64,000 bases of DNA, taken from NCBI GenBank assembly GCA_021018815.1, contig JAITYX010000045.1:3782001-3846000 (forward strand). Reading direction: 5' to 3'. Below, piece after piece: positions 22,651 through 30,984 of the stretch. This DNA is from Talinum fruticosum (lineage: Eukaryota > Streptophyta > Magnoliopsida > Caryophyllales > Talinaceae). Numbering within the stretch: the first letter of the stretch is position 1; the number at the start of each line of letters is the position of its first letter. The notes under the pieces were generated by a model. That model made no database searches. It was not told the origin of the DNA and saw only the letters and a list, made by a program, of their open reading frames with translations. The position numbers and the translations under genes are program-made.

Positions 22651-23750
22651 CAAAGGATTCAAATTCGTTGTTTTCGCAAGAAGAACCAATACCTACATAA
22701 ATTGAATATTATTTAACTCATTTGATATACAAATAGATACAATGTACTAATTAAACCAATAACATTTGCTTATTCATAAGAAATCGACAATTTGTTCATT
22801 TATATACTACAATTTATTCATACTATTTTACTTTTTGTTCATTCAAGTGATACATTTTATTCATTGTAAGGGTACATTTGTTCACTCACACAATATATTT
22901 ATTCATGCTATTATGCTTGATTGGTCACCGAAATAATATATTTGTTCATTCAAAGTAGATGCATTATATACTCACAATATATTTGACTAAAATTACACCG
23001 ATCATTATCAAAAAAACAAATCACATTGATCGAATGACAATTACCAATGAACAATTTGAACATATTGTGTGAATAAATACTTAAAAAATTTATGAACAAT
23101 TTAACACTCGTTATATGAACAATTAAAGAAAAATGTTCACGTTATTGATGAATCGTGCGACGAACAATGGCAAGAAAAAAAGTTTCCAACTACCATTGCT
23201 ACATACGATTAATAACCTATTAAAAATTATCAAAAACAACTCCATTGAAGTAATAAGAAAAAATACACTTACAAATTAAATCTTGTTGAACTCTTTCACA
23301 TTGAACCTCTTACATTGTTTACAACTTCCAAATAATCAATTTAACTTGAAACAGTTCAAAGTCAATCGAATTAAGCATCAAACTCGATCCGAGGTCAAAA
23401 GCATGAAGGTGAAGAGAGAGAAAAAATATGTTAACTGAAGAAATATCAATGGAATTTCTTTTGCATGAGATAAAGCAAATTATTAATAAAAAATAAAATT
23501 AATAATTGCGTTGCATTGAACATGGGATAGAGTTGCGTTGCATTGAACGCGGGATAGAGTTGTGTTGCATTGAACATGGGAAACTAAGTTCAATTTTTTT
23601 AATCCAATCAGTTATGATAGGATAAGGTTGGTTACAAAAAGATAATTTTTTTATCTTAATAAATAATGTGTTGAAAATTAAAGATAATATGTTCAAAAAT
23701 AATTAATGATATGGCAATTAGGAGCATGTACTCATAAGAACATATAAGAA
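22651..23750. other. Right arm of the MULE: start of the FAR1 gene, TTGTTCA-rich DNA and worn inverted end
   Basis: Immediately right of the CACTA, the - strand reads a short piece GIGSSCENNEFESFG, which continues at 15898 into the FAR1 DNA-binding domain. Beyond it, 22780-23130 is dense in TTTGTTCAT/ATGAACAA words, like the FAR1 intron and the protease introns. 23508-23581 holds three copies of a 27-bp unit containing GTTGCATTGAACATGGGATA. The outer 23700-23750 is the candidate right inverted end. Confidence 0.6.
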
Positions 23751-23752
23751 TT

Positions 23753-23754
<2 letters not shown>

Positions 23755-23814
<60 letters not shown>
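23755..23814. repeat. (TA)n microsatellite
   Basis: About 30 TA units directly abutting the left inverted end of the next element. Confidence 0.95.
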
Positions 23815-23817
<3 letters not shown>

Positions 23818-23914
23818 AAGGGTTCAAGTAAGCACCTTCATATAGGTAAGCACCATTCATTAGGTAAGCACTTCTAATCCGAACTGTCCAATTTTGATCT
23901 AACGGTTGAAATTA
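23815..23914 (+). repeat. Left terminal inverted repeat
   Basis: About 100 bp containing three AGGTAAGCAC-type subrepeats; pairs with 27227-27326. Confidence 0.85.
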
Positions 23915-24006
23915 AAACGCATATATTTCATTAAAAAAAGAAAAACAAAAATTTAGAGAGGAGGGGTCTTCTAAACCACGTTCATTCTCCGACCCTCGTC
24001 ATTTTT

Positions 24007-24489
24007 TTGCCGGTTCGCTTCCCCTCTCTCTCTCTCGTCGGCAGAAACCACCTCCCCGCTCTCCGTCCACCTCGCCGGCTGCCTCTCTCTGTCTCACTCG
24101 GTCGCTACTTTCTCTCTACCTGCGCCGCTTATCTCATATCTCGCTGCTCTATCTCATCGCCTCGCCCCACTTATCGCCTCCCGCTCACGTCTGCAGTCGT
24201 TGCCTCCCCAATCTGTCTCTCCGTCTCTCTCACCGATTGTGTTGTCTCTCTGTCTCTCTCACCATTGCCTCCCACTCGTATCCGCTACTCGGACGCTGAA
24301 CAGGACAAAGTAATGTCCATCTGCATTGTAAGATTTTCAATTTTCCTCCTCTTCCAATATCAGATTTTTCTTACACGAAAATTAGGGTTTGGAAAAATTT
24401 TGTTGGCTATGTTGCTTTGGGGATTATTGTTATCAATATATTGCTTTGGGGAGATGATTGTTGACTCAATTTTGGGGTTTTGTGGATGA
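24007..24489 (+). other. CT-rich exon-like segment in the element, unrecognised
   Basis: An open frame of 160 codons whose first half is a low-complexity Ser/Leu/Pro-rich reading of CTCTCTC tracts, followed by a hydrophobic second half that overlaps the tandem duplication. The base composition looks like a captured 5' leader and first exon of a host gene, followed by an intron. I recognise no domain and do not claim a protein. Confidence 0.35.
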
Positions 24490-24885
24490 ATTTGGGAATT
24501 TTGTGGATGACGCGATGAAATGTTGCTTGAAATTAGTTGGAAGTGAAATTGAGTTGGAATTTTGTGGACAAAATGGTTATGCTTATGTTATTCGTTGATA
24601 AATTCAGAATTTTGTTGTCTAATATCATATTTTTCTTGCACGAAAATTAGGGTTTGGCAAATTTTGTTGGCTATATTACTTTGGGGAATTATTTTTTTAA
24701 TATATTGCTTTAGGGATGATTGTTGACTGAATTTTGAGGTTTTGTGAATGAATTTGGGAAATTTGTGGATGAAGCAGATGAAATTAGTGAATTTGGGAAT
24801 TTGGGAATTTTATGGATGAAATGTTGTTGAAATTAGTTGGAAGTGAAATTTAGTTCGAATTTTGTGGACAAAATGGTTTTGCTTC
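24350..24885 (+). repeat. Tandem duplication, period about 270 bp
   Basis: Copy 1 (about 24350-24580) and copy 2 (about 24620-24885) share CACGAAAATTAGGGTTTGG, TTTTGTTGGCTAT, AATATATTGCTTT, GATGATTGTTGACT, GTTGGAAGTGAAATT and TTTTGTGGACAAAATGG. The second copy has an extra internal repeat of AATTTGGGAA. Confidence 0.85.
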
Positions 24886-25130
24886 TATTATTCTTGCCGC
24901 TGTTGTTTCGAGTGCTTTTGTTATTCTCCAAATTTCATAGGTCATGCCTGCAATTGTCACTCTAGCAAAAATACAATGCATGCGGGTTTGTGAAGGTGCA
25001 TGAGCCAATACGAAACTGTCCGTATGTTTGCATTCTTTAGTTGATCCGGAGCCATTCAATCACATGTTATCTAACCTCAGTAGCATAGGCACATTCAAAT
25101 AGGATGTGCTCTATAGTCTCAAGCTAGCAT
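24860..25130 (-). pseudogene. LINE fragment: reverse-transcriptase zinc-binding region
   Basis: On - the segment reads LETIEHILFECAYATEV followed by a stop, then a frame with MHCIFARVTIAGMTYEIW. It matches the layout of the zinc-binding region after plant L1 reverse transcriptases ('xETxEHLFFxCxxAxxVW ... WRxRNxxxF'). It is a short captured or inserted scrap with no neighbouring RT. Confidence 0.6.
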
Positions 25131-25385
25131 GAGCGAGATAGGACAGTTTATAACCATATTGGGTTCATGTTGTTTCAACGAGCAGTGATCACTGCATGTA
25201 CTTTCTCCGGTTGTTTCAGCGAGCATTTGTATCCCCATTTAGCTTTATATTACTGCTCACTTGCTTTAAGACTTCGCAATTTTTAAGTCTTCCACTGAAT
25301 AATTGTGAACATTAGTTGGGTAGATTGGAAAGCAACTATTAACTCAAACGTCAAGTTTTGATGTCGGACATTACTATTTTCTTTT

Positions 25386-25455
25386 AGCCTATTAGCTCAA
25401 GGCGGAGCGACGTACAACAATGCACGGAGATGTGGGTTCAAATCCCACATAGGCT
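25386..25455 (+). ncRNA. tRNA-like sequence (degenerate)
   Basis: The acceptor arms AGCCTAT/ATAGGCT pair fully, the T arm is GTGGG-TTCAAAT-CCCAC, and a D-arm-like TAGCTCAAGGCGGAGC is present, so A and B box-like pol III promoter elements can be seen. The anticodon arm does not form five proper pairs, so I do not call a functional tRNA or assign an anticodon. It is related to the inverted copy at 26212-26283. Confidence 0.55.
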
Positions 25456-25843
25456 TGTATACTTTTGCTAATAGCAGCTGTAGACTGTAGCACCGGAAGC
25501 TTATTGCCAGCCTTGGACACATGCCATTTAATTAGGATACGGTTTCACTCGAAGGCCATATTTTCCTTAGTTTCACTCGGATGGTTTCAAAGGAATATTC
25601 ATAACCGCTTGCTATTTTGTTTGACTTGTTTTGCCATGCTATAAAACAACCTCCAATTCTAACCATCACCTCTAACATAGCCCCATATAATAGTCAATTA
25701 TCTTTTTACATCTCCTGCAAAGCCTCACATAACTAGCCTTACATAACTAGCCAATTAGTCGTGTAAACTGGACGACATCGTTCAATACCTTTTTATAGAT
25801 ACTAATAGATGAGTCAAAGATCAAGACTTTCTATCAGTTACTA

Positions 25844-26110
25844 ATGGAAAAATCTTTTGGGTGGGAAGTCAAGTCTAGAACTAGTTTGTTGAATTTTCCA
25901 ATGGACGCTCCGTGTCGGATTAACCACTCAAACTTAGCATTGCGGGTTTTTCAAGAGATAGAGTATAACTGCTGCGATCCCGATAGCGAAAGTTACAAAA
26001 TTCTTATGAGAGGGCTCTGTCAAGATGGCGAGGCTGAATGAAGCAACTTATTTGTTGTACTCAATGCTATCGAGGATTTCTCATAAAGGTTGTGGAGAAG
26101 ACTGTAATAT
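25844..26110 (+). pseudogene. Pentatricopeptide repeat (PPR) gene fragment
   Basis: The frame from 25844 contains LALRVFQEIEYNCCDPDSES followed by YKILMRGLCQDG, a canonical PPR unit ('AxxLFxEMxxxGxxPDxxxYxxLIxGLCxxG'). After a frame slip at the stop near 26040 it continues as RLNEATYLLYSML and ISHKGCGED. PPR proteins bind organellar RNA. Here only one or two of the usual many repeats are present, inside a transposon with long inverted ends, so this is a captured fragment. The parent gene should lie elsewhere in the genome. Confidence 0.75.
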
Positions 26111-26211
26111 ACGGGACTCCGTAAACGAGCATACATGAAGTTTAAACCGGAACATTCCATAATAAGGCAAAAGTAGTATTTTGTTTCTTACTAAGGATCT
26201 TACAAACTTGT

Positions 26212-26283
26212 AGCCTATATGGGATTCGAACCCACATCATTTGTGTAACTACACAAATGCTCTACCATTTGAGCTAATAGGCT
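26212..26283 (-). ncRNA. tRNA-like sequence, inverse relative of the one at 25386
   Basis: On - it has acceptor AGCCTAT/ATAGGCT, D arm GCTCAAATGGTAGAGC, T arm GTGGG-TTCGAAT-CCCAT and a strong stem TTTGTG/CACAAA with a six-base loop TAGTTA where the anticodon arm should be. The six-pair stem and six-base loop do not fit a standard 5+7 arm. Boxes A and B are well preserved. It could be a tRNA pseudogene or a SINE head, or a sequence expressed as a folded RNA. Confidence 0.6.
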
Positions 26284-26289
26284 GTACAT

Positions 26290-27226
26290 AACCTACTCCA
26301 TTACCTAAAACTCCAATCAAGTTTTAGACATGACATTAACTAAGAGCCTTCATAACACATTTTACTCAAAAAGTTAGAGATGTTGTTCGGTTACAAACCT
26401 CAAAATTATATAAAAAAAATTGGGTCGGAGAGGAAGGCGAAGATGTGAATTTTCCTAAATCCTAATATTCGTAATTGAAGTTGTTGGAAGAGACTAACAG
26501 TCTCACTACAACTTTCACAAAGTAATAATCGAAACTTGAATTCGAGTCAAACCACATAACTTGAATTCGCAAATTGAAGAACACTACGGTTCAAATTTCA
26601 CAAAAAATTTTACCGGACATTTCGAGCGGACATTTCATGCCACAAAACTACGAGGAAACACATAAATTCAATCAAACCACGGAACCTGAATTCTCAATTT
26701 GAAAAACAACTTAGAATCTGAATTCGCACATTTGGAAGAATAATTTGCAATTATTCAATCAAATTAAAGAAAGAAGTTACCTAATTAGAACCTGAATCGC
26801 AATTCGCATTTTTCGAAATCCCTAATTTCGCATGAAAAAGAACTAAGGGAGTCGGCGACGACAAGAGGCGAGAGCGAGAGACGAATCCGGCGAGAAGGTG
26901 TCCGACCATGCCGGCAACGAGGAAAGCCCTTTCCAACGACAGGTAAAGGGGCGAGAGAGAGAGGAGAAGAGAATCAACTTACGAGAAAGCGAGAGAGAAA
27001 GCCGTTTTGGCCGAATCGGGTCGAAAGAGGGAGGAGGTAGAGACAGAGGAGGGTTGTTTCCGGTGACGCCGAGGTGGTTGTGAGCGAGAGTGTGTGTGTG
27101 AGAGAGAGAGGAGGTAAGCGAGAGGTAGAGAGAGAAAGGGGAGCAGATGGATCGAAATGTTGACTGGAACAAACACCCCCCAAAATTTTTTAGTTTTCTT
27201 TTATTTTTTAACTAAGAAAAAGATTT
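26290..27226 (-). other. Second captured leader/intron-like segment
   Basis: Read on -, 27180-26840 is a CT-rich leader with several short open frames. A likely donor TCTCGTAAGT is followed by AT-rich intron-like DNA to about 26300. It mirrors the CT-rich leader at the other end of the element. No protein domain is recognised. Confidence 0.35.
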
Positions 27227-27326
27227 TTAGTTATGGCCGTTGGATTCAAATTAAACGGTCCGGATCTATAGTGCTTACCTATTGTTGGTGCTTACCTATA
27301 AGCGAGTGCTTACTTGAACCCTTCCC
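27227..27326 (-). repeat. Right terminal inverted repeat
   Basis: Inverse of 23815-23914, about 80 percent alike by eye. Confidence 0.85.
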
Positions 27327-27344
27327 TATTGTTGTTGTTAATGT

Positions 27345-27477
<133 letters not shown>

Positions 27478-28008
27478 ATCGAAGAGAGTGCAACAACAAA
27501 TCGGAAGAGGACGGAGCAAAGGTAGAAGGGGGAAGTATTAAAAGATAGAAGGGGAAAGTATTATTCAGGGTTTTTCAAATTTTTTATTTTAATTATTTTA
27601 ATTTTTTAATTGTATAATTTTTTACCTTTCTGTCAAATGAGAAAAAAATTATATTTCTTAAATTATTTAAGATAGGTATTATTGAAAACTCATTTTTCCT
27701 AAAAATATTAACATAAAAATAAAATATAATATTTTAAAAAATAATAAATTATAATTCTTTTAAATATTCATTATTTACCAAATATTCGATATTGCGAAAT
27801 ATATAAAATGAATAATATCTTGTATAAGAAAATTTTGGTAACAACTTATAACAACTTTAATAATAGTTGTAACAACTATAATGGCTCATTTCGCTTCGTT
27901 TTGTTCATTTCTATTATAACAACTAATCATTTACATTCATTTGTACTCATTTTTATTCGTTTTTACTTTTTATCTATTCATTTTTACTATATGTATTATT
28001 TTCAAAAA
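27478..28008. other. AT-rich spacer, nothing recognised
   Basis: AT-rich DNA between the microsatellite and the foldback element. I see no coding or RNA feature. Confidence 0.55.
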
Positions 28009-28363
28009 TTACACAGAGCTACCTCAGGTTTGATGTAACTATTTTAAGGCCCCTCAAATATGAAAAATAACTCTTAGGTACTCTGATCTTTGCAAACAAT
28101 TATTTAGAGGTACCCTATGATTTGGTGTAACTACTTAAGACCCCTCGGGTATAAAAATTAACTCTTAAATACCCCAATCTTTGTAAAAAATTATCCGGAG
28201 GCACCATAAGGTTTGGTGTAACTATTTAAAGGCCCCTCAGGAATGAAAATATATCATAAGTTTAGTACTCGGGGATACCTCTTCTAAATCGAGGCACCAT
28301 TAGGTTTATACACTCTTCAAACATTCAAATTTATATATTTTTAATATATTTTATTTATGAAAA

Positions 28364-28612
28364 ATTGACATTTTAGTACCCTGTACTATTGACAAATGAT
28401 AAACAAGTCTCTCGAGTATCAAAAATAATAAATTAATAGCTTGAGATATCATATAATGTTGTTTAATTGTAAAAAGTTATCTTTTTAGGAGTTATAAAAA
28501 GGTAAATTTTTATAATTAAACAATATTATACGATAATTTAAAGTAATAATTTATTATTTTCGATACCTGAGGGACCTTTTTTAATCATTTTTCGATCGTA
28601 CAAAGTGTCAAT
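28364..28612. mobile_element. Palindromic MITE, about 249 bp
   Basis: The two halves are inverse copies almost throughout. ATTGACATTTTAGTAC on the left pairs with ATTGACACTTTGTAC from the right, and AAAATAATAAATTA and GTTTAATTATAAAAA are found on both sides of the centre near 28490. As RNA it would fold into a long hairpin. I cannot name the family, and the target duplication is unclear. Confidence 0.7.
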
Positions 28613-29164
28613 AATCCTTTATTTATTGCTGATAATTGGTATAATAAATTAACTTTGAATTCTCTATCGGATATATTAAATTGTCACAAATTGGGACATA
28701 ACTCAAGAACATACGGGAAACCAAGAGATGCATATGGTAGGCTACTTGGGAATAAAAAAAAGGAAAGCTAAAAGAGGGGACAAGCAAAAGCGGGGAGGAC
28801 CAAAGAAAGTAAACACAAACAACTCTCAAGTGAACATAGTCTCTCCTACACAATCTAGCCAAACCTCTTAACCAGGATGGTTGCGATCAATCCTCTATTT
28901 TTTTTTCATCACAATTTTTTTCTTAAGACATCTCTCTTTCTCAAAGATTGAAACTTACTTGGTACTAGGTGCATTATTTGCTACCTTGAGAATGATCGTT
29001 AATTTTTTTTTTTTTGGGTTCAAAATTGGTTTGCAAAAGGGATATATTTTAGGAATTTTAAAAGACATGTCATGTGTTTTTGTAATTTTAATATGATTAT
29101 ACCTATTTTAGATATCCAACCATGTAAATGGCAGACTTAATACCTATTTTAGAAATCAAGTTGA

Positions 29165-30183
29165 AGCATATTTCCTTTTTTTGGTGCGTAAGAGGGGCTA
29201 AGCCCCAGGAAAATATATTAATTATTAGTGAAAGGGGCCAAGAGGCTCCTACAGAATCTGCAAATAACAAATTACCAATAACACTTGGAGGAGATTGGAG
29301 GAGATGAAGACCCCACTCCTCTAAAATACCTAGATTAGCTAATTTGTCCGCTACTTGGTTTGCCTCGCGATAGCAATGGGAAATTATGACCTCTCAATCA
29401 CGAGTGATCTAAGTACTCTTTGCATTGCTTGATAATTGGCATAAATTGGGCATTTTCAAAGTGTGATCCCCTCAACATGCCAATCACGAGTAGCGAATCC
29501 ATCTTAATCGAAACCTTTCTAAAACCCGGGTTGCGCACACCTCTAAACTATCTCCATATTACTTTGAGTTAAGTCATAACATAAGAACACACACCAAAGT
29601 TTCTCCATGAATCCGAGTACTCCATTCGCCTCTATCACCTCTCGGGACCCCTCCTCCTACAATCTGGTCCGGGTTACCTTTGGAGGCACCATCAATATTT
29701 AGAAGTACCCAACCACTTGGTGGGGCCTCCCATCCCACCAATAACTCCCTTCTCTCCATGAGCTTATGTTGCGGTCCATGTTCCAAGATGTTCCAGGTTG
29801 TCCAACACTTCTTTAGTTTTCAAGCATGATGAATCCTACTTTGTCAATTGGAGTTTAGTCTCTATTTCCAAAACAAAAGGCACATCTCCATTCCCAAAGG
29901 TACCAAAGAGTAATAAAAATTTGGGTGTCCAAGTCTGTTTCCCCATCTTTTTTCTTCACATTTTTCTCAATCCATTTATTCAAGGTTCCATGTCGCCATG
30001 CTTTGTTGAAATCAAGATTTCCAAATCGAACAAGCTTGTTGGCGAGTCCCAAAAAATATGGTCGACGTCTTCCATCTCGGAACCACATATCCGACGGTTG
30101 GGATCTATCGCTAGGCCCCGTTTCAATCGATCCAGGTTTTTCATAAGCATATTTCCTAAATTACCACATTTCATTGTATTCAT
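29165..30183 (-). pseudogene. 5'-truncated LINE: zinc-binding region and RNase H
   Basis: From 30183 down on -: RLKRGLAIDPNRRICGSEME then DVDHIFWDSP (the RT zinc-binding region), then TLWYLWEWRCAFCF (linker 'xxxWxxWKxRNxxxF'), then VGWEAPPSGWVLLNIDGASK followed by GNPDQIVGGG (29786-29574), the RNase H domain with its first Asp in 'NIDGASKGNP'. The 3' part to about 29165 looks like the tail. Loss of everything upstream of the zinc region is typical 5' truncation during insertion. Frames are broken. Confidence 0.85.
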
Positions 30184-30714
30184 ATTTACATGATTACAAC
30201 AAAGGAAACAATTGCAACATTTCTAATTTTAATTTGAAATAATTAAAAAACTATTTATAAAAATCACAATATAAAAAATGGTACATTTTATAAGTACAAA
30301 AGTTTTATAAACAAGTAACTATAAAATTACAACATAAAAAATTACAAGTTTTATCTTGTTAAATGGGAAAAAGATAAAAAATCAATATTTTAAATTTCAG
30401 CCATTAAAAGTCGAGATAAAATCAGTACTTAACAAAAAAATTTAAATCTCCTTCGAATATATAATGTCAATGTCACATTATAACAAAGAAAAGTATACTT
30501 AGGAGTATATTTTCATTCCTAAGAAGCCATAATTTTTGCGAATGTCGGAGTACTTAGGAACTATTTTTCATACTAAATGGCGCTTAAAATAGTTACACCA
30601 AACGTGAGGATACTTATGAATAATTATTTGCAAAGATTAGGACACCTAAAAGTTATTTTTCATAACATAGCGCCTTAAAATAGTTACTGCAAGCCCGACG
30701 ATGCTACTGTGTAA

Positions 30715-30984
30715 CTATTTCAAACTAGCTTTATTATTTTTCCATCAAACAGCTATTTTTCAAAAAAAAAAAGAGCAGTGGCTCAGATCAGGAGGGTCGT
30801 CGGCGTAAATAATTGTCGATTCACCACCCGGGGAGCTTTTAAGGGTTAATTCTCCCCAATAATCCCAACCGATCACTTCTCCGGTGTTAAACTTGGAATT
30901 TCCCGGAGAGGCATACTCTGGGGAGGGACGGAGGAAAATCCGCAGCACTGAGCAGGCCGAGAGAGAGAGAGAGAGAGAGAGAGA
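30715..30984 (+). promoter_or_regulatory. MED27 upstream region with (GA)n tract before the start codon
   Basis: Only about 270 bp separate the foldback element from the MED27 ATG. It holds a CCAAT at 30856, no clear TATA box, and an uninterrupted GA run of about 26 bp at 30959-30984 that touches the ATG. GA tracts are frequent in plant 5' leaders and are bound by BBR/BPC proteins; a role here is inferred. Confidence 0.5.

Larger units (their letters stand above)
5795..23750. mobile_element. Composite MuDR-like (MULE) element with FAR1 transposase and Ulp1 protease genes
   Basis: Left outer sequence near 5803 (GAGTATATACTCC) and the reverse complement of the right outer sequence near 23720-23732 (GAGTACATGCTCC) match at 11 of 13. 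Weaker similarity continues inward for about 80 bp (TATCTNTAATTTT...TTTATT..AGATA), consistent with worn MULE-type terminal inverted repeats. Between them are a Ulp1-like pseudogene (+, 6624-8215) and a FAR1/MULE transposase pseudogene (-, from about 22720 down to 10290), convergent as mudrA and mudrB are in MuDR. Subtracting the inserted Helitron (3057 bp) and CACTA (6749 bp) leaves about 8.1 kb. The target duplication cannot be read because both flanks are microsatellites. Outer limits are approximate. Arabidopsis MULEs with Ulp1-like genes are known, so the class is not new. What is inferred is that these two pseudogenes belong to one element. Confidence 0.68.
23815..27326. mobile_element. 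Element with ~100-bp inverted ends carrying captured gene pieces (MULE-like, class uncertain)
   Basis: The left end GGGAAGGGTTCAAGTAAGCAC and the inverse of the right end are the same for 20 bases. Similarity continues for about 100 bp through ATAGGTAAGCACCA and TAGGTAAGCACT to AACGG. Both ends are flanked by TA, but the left flank is (TA)n and the right flank a TTG/TTA microsatellite, so the true target duplication is hidden. Inside are CT-rich exon-like DNA, a tandem duplication, a LINE fragment, a PPR fragment and two tRNA-like sequences, and no transposase. Long inverted ends plus gene fragments suggest a Pack-MULE-type carrier. Insertion into microsatellites also recalls the Micron type of MITE. 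Confidence 0.78.
28009..30714. mobile_element. Foldback-like element with subrepeated inverted arms
   Basis: The left arm begins TTACACAGAGCTACC (28009). The inverse of the right end begins TTACACAGTAGCATC (30714). Both continue with GTAACTATTTTAAGGC, then ATGAAAAATAACT and ATCTTTGCAAA. The left arm (about 28009-28300) has roughly three ~95-bp units, the right arm (about 30540-30714) roughly two. The interior holds a palindromic MITE and a truncated LINE. There is no transposase. The target duplication is not clear. The class is uncertain. Confidence 0.7.

Noticed and set aside
24007..24489. 160-codon open frame as a gene
   Set aside because: First half is CT-tract reading and the second half is intron-like duplicated DNA; kept only as an exon-like segment.
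26212..26283. Functional nuclear tRNA gene
   Set aside because: Acceptor, D and T arms are good but the anticodon arm does not fit 5 pairs plus 7 bases, so no anticodon can be read.
26843..27183. Several overlapping Ser/Pro-rich open frames on both strands
   Set aside because: CT-rich leader-like DNA gives open frames in many phases.
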